Of a stretch of DNA of 64,000 nucleotides, positions 8,421 to 16,929 are shown one piece after another (position 1 is the first letter of the stretch; each line of letters opens with the position of its first letter). The position numbers were made by a program, and so were the translations under genes. The notes under the pieces were generated by a model, which saw only the letters and a program-made list of their open reading frames with translations, did not search any database and was not told the DNA's origin. The stretch is from JABFSA01 sp963827515 (GTDB taxonomy: Bacteria; Acidobacteriota; Vicinamibacteria; Vicinamibacterales; UBA2999). The DNA lies in NCBI GenBank assembly GCA_963827515.1, contig CAWHBF010000010.1, positions 269,084 through 333,083 on the forward strand, in the 5' to 3' direction.

Positions 8421-9729
8421 TCAATGCCCCACCAACACGGGGTGCTTGGCGCGCCACTCGGCGGGCAGCGTGCAGCGGCCCTCCCGCACGTGGGCTTCGT
8501 ACTCCGCCCGGAACAGATTCATCGTCGAGATCACGGGCGTCGCCGCCGCGTCACCGAACGCACAGAGCGTCTTGCCCACGATGTTGTTCGACACCCCGAA
8601 CAGCAGATCGAGGTCCTTGGACTGTCCTTCCCCCGATTCGATCCGGCCGAGGAGTTGGAACAGCCAGTTGGTGCCCTCTCGGCATGGCGTGCACTTGCCG
8701 CACGACTCGTGGCGATAGAAGTGCAGCAGGTTCATCGCCAGCCACACCATGCACACCGTGTCGTCGAGCACGATCAACCCGGCGGAGCCGAGCATCGATC
8801 CTGCCTTCACCACGCCGTCGAAGCTCGCGGGCGCGTCGAGCTGATCGGGCAATAACAGGGGCACGGACGATCCCCCTGGAATAATCGCCTTGAGCGGGCG
8901 ATCGTCGAGCATCCCGCCGGCGTAGTCGTAAATCAGCTCCCGCATCGTCGTGTGCATCGACGCTTCGTAGACGCCTGGCTTCTTGACGTGTCCGCTGATG
9001 CAGAACAGCTTCGGTCCCCCGTTCTTCTCGGGACCGATCGCGGTAAACCACTCCGGGCCGTTCAAAACGATGAGCGGCACGTTGCAGAGCGTCTCAACGT
9101 TGTTGACCGCGGTCGGGCACTGATAGAGGCCCGCGACCGCGGGAAACGGCGGCTTGATCCGCGGCTGCGCGCGCTTGCCTTCGAGCGACTCGATCAGCGC
9201 GGTCTCTTCGCCCGCCTCGTAGGCCCCCGCGCCCCGGTGCATGAAGACGTCGCAGTCGAATCCGCTACCCAGGATGTTCTTGCCGAGATACCCGGCCTTG
9301 TAGGCCTTCTCGATCTCGGCCTCGAGGATCTCCTGGACGTGGTAGAACTCGCCGCGGATGTAGATGTAGGCCACCTTCGCGCCGATGGCGTAGCTACGAG
9401 ATCGCGCATCCCTCGATGAGCAGATGCGGATTGCGCTCCATCAGCACGTGATCCTTGAACGTGCCCGGCTCGCTCTCGTCGGCGTTACAGCAGATGTACT
9501 TCGGCTTGGGCGTGTCCTTCAGCACGAACTGCCACTTCAAGCCGGTCGGAAACCCCGCGCCGCCACGGCCGCGAAGACCCGACGCCTTGACCTGCTCGAT
9601 GATGTCGTTCGGCTTGAGCGTCAGCGCCTTCCGGAGTCCCTCGTACCCGCGCCTGCGCTGTAGATAGAACTCGAGCGTACTGGAGCCCGGCTCGTCGATG
9701 TGACTGGTGAGAATCGGCTCGTACGCCAC
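8421..9729 (-). CDS. nuoF: NADH-quinone oxidoreductase subunit F, one frame break
   Basis: The NADH- and FMN-binding subunit of complex I, about 435 residues once repaired. The N-terminal part (9729 to ~9397) has GLRGRGGAGFPTGLKW and CNADESEPGTFKDH, the FMN/NADH site. The C-terminal part has AYIYIRGEFYHVQ and the N3 [4Fe-4S] ligands CGKCTPC plus the Cys in TLCAFGDAA. The halves are in different frames: after ATCTCG the sequence reads TAG, and dropping one base at about 9396 restores ISSYAIGAKVAYIYI. The start is a GTG at 9729 overlapping the nuoE TAG by one base. It is likely a functional gene with an inserted-base error. Confidence 0.93.
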
Positions 9730-10337
9730 TACGCCTTCGTCTCCTTGTGGAGGTGGCATCCCGTGAAGGCGGCGCGTCCGCGCGTGCGGACGTCCTCGAT
9801 GAATGGTCGCACCTGCTCGGGCGCGAGACGCTCGTGCCAGTCGTCGTTGACCATGACGACCGGTGCGCGATCGCACGCCCCGAGGCACTCGACCTCGATC
9901 AGGGTGAACGTACCCGTCGAATCCGTCTCACCGGGCTTGATGCCCAACGCCGCGCTGAGTTCCTCGGTGACCCGCTCGGCGCCACGCAGCGCGCACGACA
10001 GCGTCCGGCAGACGTTGAGCACGTAGGTGCCGACCGGCTTCGTGAAGAACATCGTGTAGTAGGAGACGACATCCTCGACTTCGGCGGCCGTGCAGCCGAT
10101 CTGCTGGGCGACGTGGCTCATCGCGGCGGCGGTCAGGTATCCCTGCTGCTTCTGTGCAAGGTAGAGCGCGTACAGCACCGCCGACTTCCGCTCCTCCGCG
10201 GGATAGCGCGCAACGTTGGCGTCGAACTTGGCCTGGTTCTCCGGGGTGTACGCGAACGCCGGGCCCTCGTCGGCCAGCGTCCGGGCCGACTTGTGGAACT
10301 TCGCCGGCGCGTACTCCATCTGCGGATGGAAGCTCAC
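9729..10337 (-). CDS. nuoE: NADH-quinone oxidoreductase subunit E
   Basis: A 202-residue peripheral subunit of complex I with a thioredoxin-like fold that binds the N1a [2Fe-2S] cluster. The four ligands are C110 and C115 (NVCRTLSCALRG) and C151 and C155 (ECLGACDRAP), the normal spacing. The start is a GTG at 10337 overlapping the nuoD TGA by four bases (GTGA). It is translationally coupled to nuoD and nuoF. Confidence 0.96.
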   Translation of the reverse strand: MSFHPQMEYAPAKFHKSARTLADEGPAFAYTPENQAKFDANVARYPAEERKSAVLYALYLAQKQQGYLTAAAMSHVAQQIGCTAAEVEDVVSYYTMFFTKPVGTYVLNVCRTLSCALRGAERVTEELSAALGIKPGETDSTGTFTLIEVECLGACDRAPVVMVNDDWHERLAPEQVRPFIEDVRTRGRAAFTGCHLHKETKA

Positions 10338-11515
10338 CGGTCGCAGTCTCCCATCACAACATCGTTCGAACCGATCACGGACACGACGTCGGCGATCAGC
10401 CCACCCTGAATCAGCATGGGCAGCGCCTGGATGGCCATGAACGAGGGCGCCCGCATCTTCACACGCCAGGGATGATTGCCGCCATCCGATACGACATAGA
10501 CGCCATGCTCACCGCGCGGGCCTTCGATCGGGAAGTACGCGTCGCCGGCCGGCACCGTGAATCCCTGCGAATAGATCAGAAAGTGCTGAATCAGCGCCTC
10601 CATCTCCGTGTAGACCTTGTCCTTGGGGGGCGGCACCACACGCCGATCGTCGCAAGCAAACGCGCCGGTCGGGGTAATGCGCGCGATGGCCTGCTTGCAG
10701 ATCTTGACGCTCTCACGCATCTCCTGCATGCGGACGCGGTACCGCGCGTAGACATCTCCCTCAGTGGCGGTCGGCACGTCGAAGTCGTAGCTGTCGTAGG
10801 TGAGATACGGGAAGTACCTCCGGACGTCGTAGTCCGACCCTGCCGCGCGCGCGATCGGGCCCAGCAGACCCCACGCGAGCGCGTCCTCCTTGGAGACCCG
10901 GCCCACACCTTCGGTGCGGCGACGATAGATGTCGTTCTTCGTGAGCAGCCCCTCGTACTCATCGAGCTTCGCCGGAAACCTGGCCAAAAACTCGCTGACC
11001 GTGTCGTGGAACCCCCTCGGCAGGTCCTCGCGCAGCCCTCCGATGCGGATGTAGCTCGGAAAGAATCGGAATCCGGCGAGCAATTCGTTGATGTTGAGGA
11101 GCAGCTCGCGCTCGCGAATGGCGTAGAAGAGCATCGAGACGGCGCCGATCTCCATGGAGTGGGTGCCAAGCCAGATCAGATGGCTGGACAGGCGCTGCAG
11201 TTCCGCGAGGAGGACACGGATGTCCTGCACACGCGCCGGCATCTCGAGGCCGAGCATTTTCTCCACGCAGAGCGCGTACGCGAGGCTGTTCGACTGGGCG
11301 GCGAGGTAATCCATCCGCTCGACGAGCGGGATCACCTGCTGCCACTTCTTCTGCTCGGCGGTCTTCTCGATCCCGGTGTGCAGATACCCGATCGTGGGGT
11401 TCGCGGAACGAATGACCTCGCCATCGAGCTCGAGCACCAGACGCAGCACGCCGTGCGTGCTGGGGTGCTGCGGCCCCATGTTCACCGTCATCGTTTCCGT
11501 GCGCAGTTCAGCCAT
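10334..11515 (-). CDS. nuoD: NADH-quinone oxidoreductase subunit D
   Basis: A 393-residue subunit, homologous to the NiFe-hydrogenase large subunit, lining the quinone-binding pocket. Motifs: MGPQHPSTHGVLRLVLELDGE at the N-terminus (with the quinone-site His), IGYLHTGIEKTAEQ, RMDYLAAQSNSLAYALCVEK, and GPRGEHGVYVVSDGG. NuoC is a separate gene here. The ATG at 11515 is 166 bases after the nuoC stop, the only wide gap in the first six genes, and it holds a copy of the CTAG palindromic element. Confidence 0.97.
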   Translation of the reverse strand: MAELRTETMTVNMGPQHPSTHGVLRLVLELDGEVIRSANPTIGYLHTGIEKTAEQKKWQQVIPLVERMDYLAAQSNSLAYALCVEKMLGLEMPARVQDIRVLLAELQRLSSHLIWLGTHSMEIGAVSMLFYAIRERELLLNINELLAGFRFFPSYIRIGGLREDLPRGFHDTVSEFLARFPAKLDEYEGLLTKNDIYRRRTEGVGRVSKEDALAWGLLGPIARAAGSDYDVRRYFPYLTYDSYDFDVPTATEGDVYARYRVRMQEMRESVKICKQAIARITPTGAFACDDRRVVPPPKDKVYTEMEALIQHFLIYSQGFTVPAGDAYFPIEGPRGEHGVYVVSDGGNHPWRVKMRAPSFMAIQALPMLIQGGLIADVVSVIGSNDVVMGDCDR

Positions 11516-11567
11516 GTATCTTCGACTTCGTCTCCGAGGGCCCTAGGTCTCTAGGCCCTGGGCTCAA

Positions 11568-11666
11568 AGAGCGATTTGCGTTTCGCCGTAGAGCGCACGT
11601 TTCAGTCGTGCGCGTGTCCGCGGAGGCTAAAGCCTCCGCTCTACGTCGAATCGAAAAGCGGTCTAG
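11568..11666. repeat. CTAG palindromic element, copy in the nuoC-nuoD spacer
   Basis: A near-complete copy of the ~100-bp family: left arm GAGCGATTTGCGTTTCGCCG, inner hairpin of the GCACGTTTCAGTCGTGC type, inner hairpin GCGGAGGCTAAAGCCTCCGC, and right arm ending CGAAAAGCGGTCTAG. It interrupts an otherwise overlapping operon and would be transcribed. The flank 11538-11560 is a further small palindrome of GGCCTAG type. Confidence 0.9.
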
Positions 11667-11681
11667 AGCCCAAAGACCTTT

Positions 11682-12245
11682 CTAATGCGTCGTCCGCCGC
11701 GTGCGATCTCGTTCGAGATTCGCGCGGAATTCCTCCTGGGTGATTTCGAGCGGCTCGTACGTCTGCACGGTCTTTCGAATCTGCACCGGATAGTCCTTCC
11801 GCTGCGGATGCCCTTCCCAGTCCTCCGGCATCAGCAAGCGACGGAGATCCGGGTGACCGTCGAAGACGACGCCGAACATGTCCCAGACTTCCCGTTCGAG
11901 CCATCCCGCGGACGGCCAGACGGCCTGAACCGTCGGCACACCGGCGGACGCCGTCGCACGCACCTTGAGCCGAAGGCGGAGCCGGTGCGGGATCGACAGC
12001 AGGTGGTACACCACCTCGAAGCGCGGGTCGCGGGGGAAATAGTCCGCCGCCGTCACCTCAACCAAGACCGTGAAACGGAGCGACTCCGCATCGCGCAACG
12101 CCGTGCAAGTGGCCACCAGGTGCTCTGCGGGGACATAGATGGTCGGGCAGTCCATGCTCGTCCCCGGTTCGTAGACACCATCAGCTACAAGGGAACCGAG
12201 CGCGTTGATGATTGCTGGAGCATCCATCCGAGGGGGGTCCGTCAC
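11682..12245 (-). CDS. nuoC: NADH-quinone oxidoreductase subunit C
   Basis: A 187-residue peripheral arm subunit. The family signature near the C-terminus is visible: WLEREVWDMFGVVFDGHPDLRRLLMPEDWEGHPQRKDYP. The start is a GTG at 12245 overlapping the nuoB TGA (GTGA). NuoC and NuoD are separate proteins, as in most bacteria other than enterics. Confidence 0.96.
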   Translation of the reverse strand: MTDPPRMDAPAIINALGSLVADGVYEPGTSMDCPTIYVPAEHLVATCTALRDAESLRFTVLVEVTAADYFPRDPRFEVVYHLLSIPHRLRLRLKVRATASAGVPTVQAVWPSAGWLEREVWDMFGVVFDGHPDLRRLLMPEDWEGHPQRKDYPVQIRKTVQTYEPLEITQEEFRANLERDRTRRTTH

Positions 12246-12727
12246 GCGCGAGAGCGCGAGATCTTCTGCTGAAGCTGCACGATTCCGTAGATCAGTGATT
12301 CAGGGCGTGGCGGACAGCCGGGCACGTAGACGTCGACCGGGACGACCTGGTCTACACCTTGAACGATGGCATAGTTGTCGAACACGCCGCCGATCGACGC
12401 GCAGGCGCCCATCGAAATCACCCACTTCGGGTCCGGCATCTGGTCGTACACACGCCGCATCGCCGGCGCCATCTTTCGCGACAACCGTCCCGCGACGATC
12501 ATCAGATCCGACTGCCGTGGGGAACCACGGAATACCTCGGCACCGAAGCGCGCGATGTCGTAGCGACTCGCAGCCATCGCCATCATCTCGATGGCACAGC
12601 AGGCGAGGCCGAACTGCGCCGGCCAGATCGCCGACTGGCGCGCCCACTGCACGACCCGCTCCACCGTCGTGGTGAGGATCGGCAGCTCCGGGTCGAGCCC
12701 GTGATCGTGAGGGTTCGGCTCAGCCAT
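12242..12727 (-). CDS. nuoB: NADH-quinone oxidoreductase subunit B
   Basis: A 161-residue subunit that carries [4Fe-4S] cluster N2, the last electron carrier before quinone. The ligands are the adjacent pair C43-C44 in FGLACCAIEMMA, C109 in MGACASIGG and C138 in VPGCPPRPE. The ATG at 12727 (MAEPNPHDHG) is preferred over an upstream in-frame start that would run into nuoA. It lies 4 bases after the nuoA stop. Confidence 0.97.
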   Translation of the reverse strand: MAEPNPHDHGLDPELPILTTTVERVVQWARQSAIWPAQFGLACCAIEMMAMAASRYDIARFGAEVFRGSPRQSDLMIVAGRLSRKMAPAMRRVYDQMPDPKWVISMGACASIGGVFDNYAIVQGVDQVVPVDVYVPGCPPRPESLIYGIVQLQQKISRSRA

Positions 12728-12731
12728 GATG

Positions 12732-13127
12732 TTACGCTGCCGGTCGCTGGGCCTGGCCTCGCACTCGCGCGGCCGGACCCCAGTCGAGCACACCCTTCCG
12801 CCACACGTAGACGTAACCGACCGACAAAATCGAGAAGAAGCTGATCAGCTGAACGAGTCCGGCCCAACCGAGATCCCGTAAGGCAACGGCCCAGGGATAC
12901 AGGAAGGCGATCTCGATGTCGAACAGCAGAAAGATCATCGCGACCAGATAGAACTTGACCGAGTGTCGCTCGCGGGCGTCGCCGACCGCCGGCATGCCGC
13001 ATTCATAGGGCGCGAGTTTTTCTGGGGTTGGGTTTTTGGGACCGAGGAGGAGCGAGAGACCGATCATGACGCCGGCGAAGCCCAGGCCGAGGGCGATCAT
13101 GATGACTATGCCAAGCCAGCCGTCCAT
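12732..13127 (-). CDS. nuoA: NADH-quinone oxidoreductase subunit A
   Basis: A 131-residue, three-helix membrane subunit of complex I and the first gene of the leftward operon. It has the conserved loop motif YECGMPAVGDARERHSVKFYLVAMIFLLFDIE, which lines the quinone tunnel. The ATG at 13127 is followed directly by a hydrophobic helix. The candidate promoter is at 13238-13266, giving a leader of about 100 bases. Confidence 0.96.
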   Translation of the reverse strand: MDGWLGIVIMIALGLGFAGVMIGLSLLLGPKNPTPEKLAPYECGMPAVGDARERHSVKFYLVAMIFLLFDIEIAFLYPWAVALRDLGWAGLVQLISFFSILSVGYVYVWRKGVLDWGPAARVRGQAQRPAA

Positions 13128-13237
13128 GCTTCAGTGCGTCCTTCAATTACACGCGGGGTCTGGGGCGTTCGAGCCCCCGGAACTCACGCACACACGCGAG
13201 TCGGTTACTCTTGTGAAGAGTTTCCCAAACTCTGTTC

Positions 13238-13266
13238 ATGCTATAGAACCACCGTGGAAACGTCAA
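13238..13266 (-). promoter_or_regulatory. Candidate sigma70 promoter of the nuo operon
   Basis: On the minus strand TTGACG (13261-13266) is followed after 17 bases by TAGCAT (13238-13243). It lies in the 152-base divergent region between nuoA and the rightward gene at 13280. The leader downstream has two small hairpins (13207-13221, ACTCTT/AAGAGT; and around 13163-13181, GGGGC/GCCCC). Confidence 0.45.
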
Positions 13267-13279
13267 TTGCGTCTACGAC

Positions 13280-14209
13280 ATGAGACTCGCCTGGTTTCGC
13301 GGAAACGCTCACGCGGCAACCACATTCGACGACAGCGCATCGCTCATCGATGCGCTGCGACTCATCCACGAGATAGAGATCTTTACGTCCGACACCGTCC
13401 GGGATTTTGCGACGGCACACGAGCGGAGCCCTTTCGATCTGCCGGTGTACGAACTGGACAGCGCGAGTACGCACGCGACCCTTTGGCCCTTCCTCTCCCG
13501 GTTCCGTGGAGCACTCATGCTCCGCACGCTCGCGCTGCCTGACCTGCGGGCGACCCTAAGGGCATCGCGAGTGGCTGTCGTGCCGTACGAGTCGGTCGCG
13601 GAAGACCTCCGAGTGCAGTACCCAGGGTGCCAGGTGCGTGTCGCCGTCACCGGAGTGTCAGAGGTCCAACGTGCTCAACAAGTTCCGCGCCTTGAAGGGC
13701 GGAAATCGCCAGTCGGCTTCGGCCTGATCTCGGACGGCCGGACCGACGTACTTCGGCGCGCGCGCGACCGTGCGGGCCTTGGCGATGAGACCGTGGTGCT
13801 GATGACCGACCGATCCCCCGAACAGGTACTTCGCGAGGCGGACGTGATCGTGTCGCTGCAATGGCCCTGGTCCGGAGAACCCGCCACCGAGGCGCTCACT
13901 GCCATGGCTGCGGGCAAGCCGGTGGTCGTGCTCGAAACCGCCGGTACGGCCGACTGGCCTGCTCTCGACCCGCAAACGTGGCAGCCGCGCGGCCCAGGAG
14001 TTGAAGCACCCGTCGTCGTGTCCGTCGATCCGCTCGACGAAGAGCATTCCCTTGGACTGGCGCTCGCCCGGCTCTCAGCCGACGCGGCGCTGCGAACGCG
14101 ACTTGGTACCGCTGCCGAGCTTTGGTGGCGAACGCACGCGACCCCCGGACACGCGGCCGCGGATTGGACGCGGATTCTCAGCGAAGTACCTGTAGAGCGC
14201 ACGCTTTAG
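13280..14209 (+). CDS. Glycosyltransferase-like protein
   Basis: A 309-residue cytoplasmic protein, divergent from nuo. The C-terminal half resembles the nucleotide-sugar-binding half of GT-B glycosyltransferases: a Rossmann-like stretch, then READVIVSLQWPWSGEPATEALTAMAAGKPVVVLET, the E-x7-E-like region of group 1 transferases. No N-terminal acceptor domain is clearly recognisable, and the protein is short for the family. The last five residues (VERTL) and the TAG stop are encoded by the palindromic repeat that starts at 14191, so the native C-terminus may have been replaced. The substrate is unknown. Confidence 0.7.
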   Translation: MRLAWFRGNAHAATTFDDSASLIDALRLIHEIEIFTSDTVRDFATAHERSPFDLPVYELDSASTHATLWPFLSRFRGALMLRTLALPDLRATLRASRVAVVPYESVAEDLRVQYPGCQVRVAVTGVSEVQRAQQVPRLEGRKSPVGFGLISDGRTDVLRRARDRAGLGDETVVLMTDRSPEQVLREADVIVSLQWPWSGEPATEALTAMAAGKPVVVLETAGTADWPALDPQTWQPRGPGVEAPVVVSVDPLDEEHSLGLALARLSADAALRTRLGTAAELWWRTHATPGHAAADWTRILSEVPVERTL

Positions 14210-14349
14210 CGTGCGCGGACCAGGCTTTAGCGTGCGCGGACGAGGTCAGCGTGCGCGGTCGCTGAGGCCGCCCATACATAACCAGGTAAGTCCGCGGAGG
14301 CTCAAGCGCTCGCTTTAGCGTGCGACGGAACAGGTTAGCGTGCGCGGAC
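14191..14349. repeat. Degenerate array of the palindromic-element hairpin
   Basis: Starts with GTAGAGCGCACGCTTTAGCG and then repeats the CTTTAGCGTGCGCGGAC module at least four times with losses. It lies between two convergent genes and supplies the stop codons of both (TAG at 14207-14209 on plus; TAA at 14335-14337 on minus). Confidence 0.8.
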
Positions 14350-15995
14350 AGTCGTCTCCCACGCATATCCCGGCTCGGTGGTGAGCCGAGAGTCATCGAC
14401 CGGCGTCCCCATCGAGAAATGGTAGAGACTCTGCCACCCGTGACCGGTCAAGCCCAAAAGCGCATGGACCGGGTCGTCATAGAAACAGCCGATGCCGGTG
14501 GCTCTCCCACCAGCAGCTTCGGCTTCCAGGTACAGCACCTGGCCGATGACACCGCACTCCCAGAACAGCCGGCGGTAGAACCATTCGCCCTGGTCGCGCA
14601 GCGAACCCTCCACGCGTGCCACCATCGCCAAGCTGAAAAAGCCGTCTGCGGCAATCTCCTGGTCGCAGGAAAGCCGCATCGCCGTCGAACCACAGTCGAT
14701 CGGGACGAGGAGAAACAGATCGTTCGGATCGTTCGAGGCGTTCGGATCGTTCGGCACGGGTTCCCAGAGAAATTCCTGACGCATCGCCGACCGCCATTCG
14801 GCGAGCACCTCGTCATCGCGAAGGTACGCGTAGATACCCGGGTCGAGACCGTCCACGCGATGGACGAAGAGCACCAGGTGCACGTGCGGGGGCCAGTGAA
14901 TCGCGTCCCAAGGGGGGCCGGGTGGACGCAACCGGCGGAGCATCGAAAAGAACCGATCCCGAGGGAGCGTGCCGCGACCGTCGAAGGCCACTGCGCTGCG
15001 GCGCGATAACACGATTCCGCGCCCGTCAAGAGCAGCAACCGCGCTCAGAGGTGCGAGGGTGCGATTGTGCGAGGGTGCGACGGAAGGCCCGGGTGCAGGC
15101 GACGCACTCGGGCACCGTCGTACCTTCGCACCGTTCCTGTCCCGGATACCTCGTCGCCTCCGCCACCTCGTCGATGGCGGGCCACTCCACCTGACCGGCA
15201 CTCAGGCGGTTTGCCACGCCGCGCCAGGAACCGCGAGCTACTGCCAACAGGAGCGCTGACGGGTCCGGGCTCAACCTGGCCGAATAAGGGCCGGCACTCA
15301 CGATCGCAATGCAATCGGGCTCTTCCCGCTCGGCATGGGAAAAGTCCGCGTCCCGGTCGACGCCGAGCAGCCGGCCGAGGTCACGATCGGACCAGTCCGT
15401 CAGCAGCGTGACGTGCCAACCCAGCATCCCCCCCGCCAGCCGCAGCGCACCAAGAGCGTGGCCGACGTCGTGCTGACAGTACCCGGAACGCCCGCTCACC
15501 GTACTTCCACGCTTCTCGCCAATGAATCGACGTCAGAGCAACGAGAAAGGCCCCGTCGGGCGTGCCCATGACGCGACGCCACTCTTCTCGGTCGAACACA
15601 CAGCGCTCTTCGAGCGCATGTTCGCGCGGAGCATAGTGGAAGGTCCGGCCGTCATGGACGACGTAGGCCTCCGTTGGGTGGAGGTTGCCGCTCGATGGAT
15701 TGACGCGGAGCGCCCACCGCGAATGGCCGTACTGCTTCCAGGCCGACAGCCCCATCGAGCAGCGCAGGAACTCCCCTATGGATCGCTGGTCGATCGGGGC
15801 GGGCACGGCAGTGCCGTCGAACAGCGCCGTGTACGGCACCTGGTCCGCCAAGGCCACCTGCGGCAACTCTACGAGAGGCGAGCCCTCGTAGCGCCGAAAC
15901 GGGTCCGGCTGAGTCGCCCAGTCGAGGTACCCCAGCGACCGCGCGAAGCGGTTGAAGTGATGCTTCGTCCGATCGTGATAGCGGAGCGCAATCAC
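14335..15995 (-). pseudogene. SagB/ThcOx-type nitroreductase-family protein, two frame breaks
   Basis: About 550 residues when repaired. N-terminal part (from a GTG at 15995): RYHDRTKHHFNRFARSLGYLDWATQPDPFRR and LNVNPSSGNLHPTEAYV-like text (RVNPSSGNLHPTEAYVV), typical of SagB-type FMN dehydrogenases. The middle part (HDVGHALGALRLAGGMLGW) is in a second frame after an extra G at 15482-15484. The C-terminal part (RGIVLSRRSAVAFDGR, HVHLVLFVHRVDGL, ECGVIGQVLYLEAEA, GCFYDDPVHALLGL) is in a third frame, again one base off. Between parts two and three lies a GTGCGAGGGTGCGA repeat at 15051-15083. The stop codon comes from the palindromic array. Typed as pseudogene only because it is broken here; error is equally possible. 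Confidence 0.75.
15051..15083 (+). repeat. Two units of the nuoL-type GTGCGAGGGTGCGA repeat
   Basis: Two copies of GTGCGAGGGTGCGAn are separated by one extra T, giving 16- rather than 15-base spacing. They sit in the weakly constrained middle of the nitroreductase gene. The off-phase base is one possible site of that gene's second frame break. Confidence 0.75.
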
Positions 15996-16025
15996 GCGTG
16001 CCGTCTGGAGACCCCGGGCCTCCGG

Positions 16026-16289
16026 CTACTTCTTCGAAAGTTGCGTGATGCGTCGATCCAGTTCGGCGATGGCGGCGTCGAGCTGCTGCCTGCGGGCCTG
16101 ATGCGTGGCAAGATCCAGCTGGCGCTGCATTTCCGTCCGCGCCAGACGACACGACTCGAGCTGCCGTGCGCGCTCAGGGTCGCCGGCTTTCACGATCTGC
16201 CGGGCCTTCTTCTTCTCTTCTTCCCGCTCGTCCATCCGCTCGGCGAGACGTGATTCCGCGTCGACGAGCCCTTCTCCAGCGTCACCCAT
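16026..16289 (-). CDS. Small charged coiled-coil protein, unknown function
   Basis: 87 residues from the ATG at 16289 (MGDAGEGLVDAESRLAERMDER). The rest is almost wholly Glu/Lys/Arg/Gln/Leu-rich (EREEEKKKARQIVKAGD, QLDAAIAELDRRITQLSKK) with heptad-like spacing, so it is probably one long helix or coiled coil. There is no signal peptide. An upstream in-frame start would add 21 residues with no supporting features. I recognise no family. It is divergent from the YajQ gene. Confidence 0.6.
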   Translation of the reverse strand: MGDAGEGLVDAESRLAERMDEREEEKKKARQIVKAGDPERARQLESCRLARTEMQRQLDLATHQARRQQLDAAIAELDRRITQLSKK

Positions 16290-16392
16290 ACTTCTGATTA
16301 TACGGATCTCGACGTCAATTGTGAGCAGGGCGCAACCGCCGAGATGCACCAACGGACCGTTCGCGCCTCGAATGGTCTATCATTGGGCGCCG

Positions 16393-16896
16393 ATGGCCGA
16401 GCAATCATCCTTCGACATCACGTCCACAATCGATCTGCAGGAAGTGGACAACGCGCTCAATCAGGCACGCAAGGAAGTCGCCCAGCGATACGACTTCAAG
16501 GGCTCGAAAGCCTCCATCGATTTCGACTTGAAGGAATCGAAGCTCGTGCTGACCGCTGACGACGACTTCAAGTTGAATGCACTCTGGGAGATCGTGCAGA
16601 CACGCCTCGTACGGCGCAACGTGCCGACCAAGAACCTCAATCGAGGCGCCGTGCTGCCGGCCGCCAACACCACCGTCCGACAGGAGATCACGCTGCAGCA
16701 GGGCATTCCGTCCGACAAGGCCCGCGATATCGTGAAATTCATCAAGGAGGCCAAGCTGAAAAAGGTGCAGGCGTCGATTCAAGGCGATCAGCTCCGCGTC
16801 ACCTCTCCGTCGAAGGACGAGCTGCAGGAAGTCATGCGCGTCCTGCGCGAGCAGGATTTCGGGGTCGCGTTGCAGTTTGGCAACTACCGCGGGTAG
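16393..16896 (+). CDS. YajQ-family nucleotide-binding protein
   Basis: A 167-residue cytoplasmic protein of normal YajQ length. Motifs: FDITSTIDLQEVDNALNQARKEVAQRYDFKGSK at the N-terminus and KLKKVQASIQGDQLRVTSPSKDELQEVM, GVALQFGNYRG at the end. The two halves are the repeated ferredoxin-like domains of the family. Members bind nucleotides or cyclic-di-GMP in some species; the role here is unknown. The start MAEQSSFDI at 16393 matches homologues; an ATG at 16372 in the same frame is less likely. Confidence 0.95.
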   Translation: MAEQSSFDITSTIDLQEVDNALNQARKEVAQRYDFKGSKASIDFDLKESKLVLTADDDFKLNALWEIVQTRLVRRNVPTKNLNRGAVLPAANTTVRQEITLQQGIPSDKARDIVKFIKEAKLKKVQASIQGDQLRVTSPSKDELQEVMRVLREQDFGVALQFGNYRG

Positions 16897-16929
16897 GGCT
16901 TTCCCTGCGACCCGGACCGAGGTCGTCAG

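Noticed and set aside
9380..9410. Programmed +1 frameshift in nuoF (TCG TAG C)
   Set aside because: It resembles a stop-codon slip site, but there is no upstream Shine-Dalgarno-like stimulator in evidence, and sixteen other breaks of the same sign without stop codons point to a technical cause.
13150..13200. tRNA-like T-arm (GTTCGAG with flanking G/C runs) in the nuo leader
   Set aside because: With the TTCGAGC loop in place the T-stem does not pair, and no acceptor, D or anticodon arm fits around it. It is only a short hairpin.
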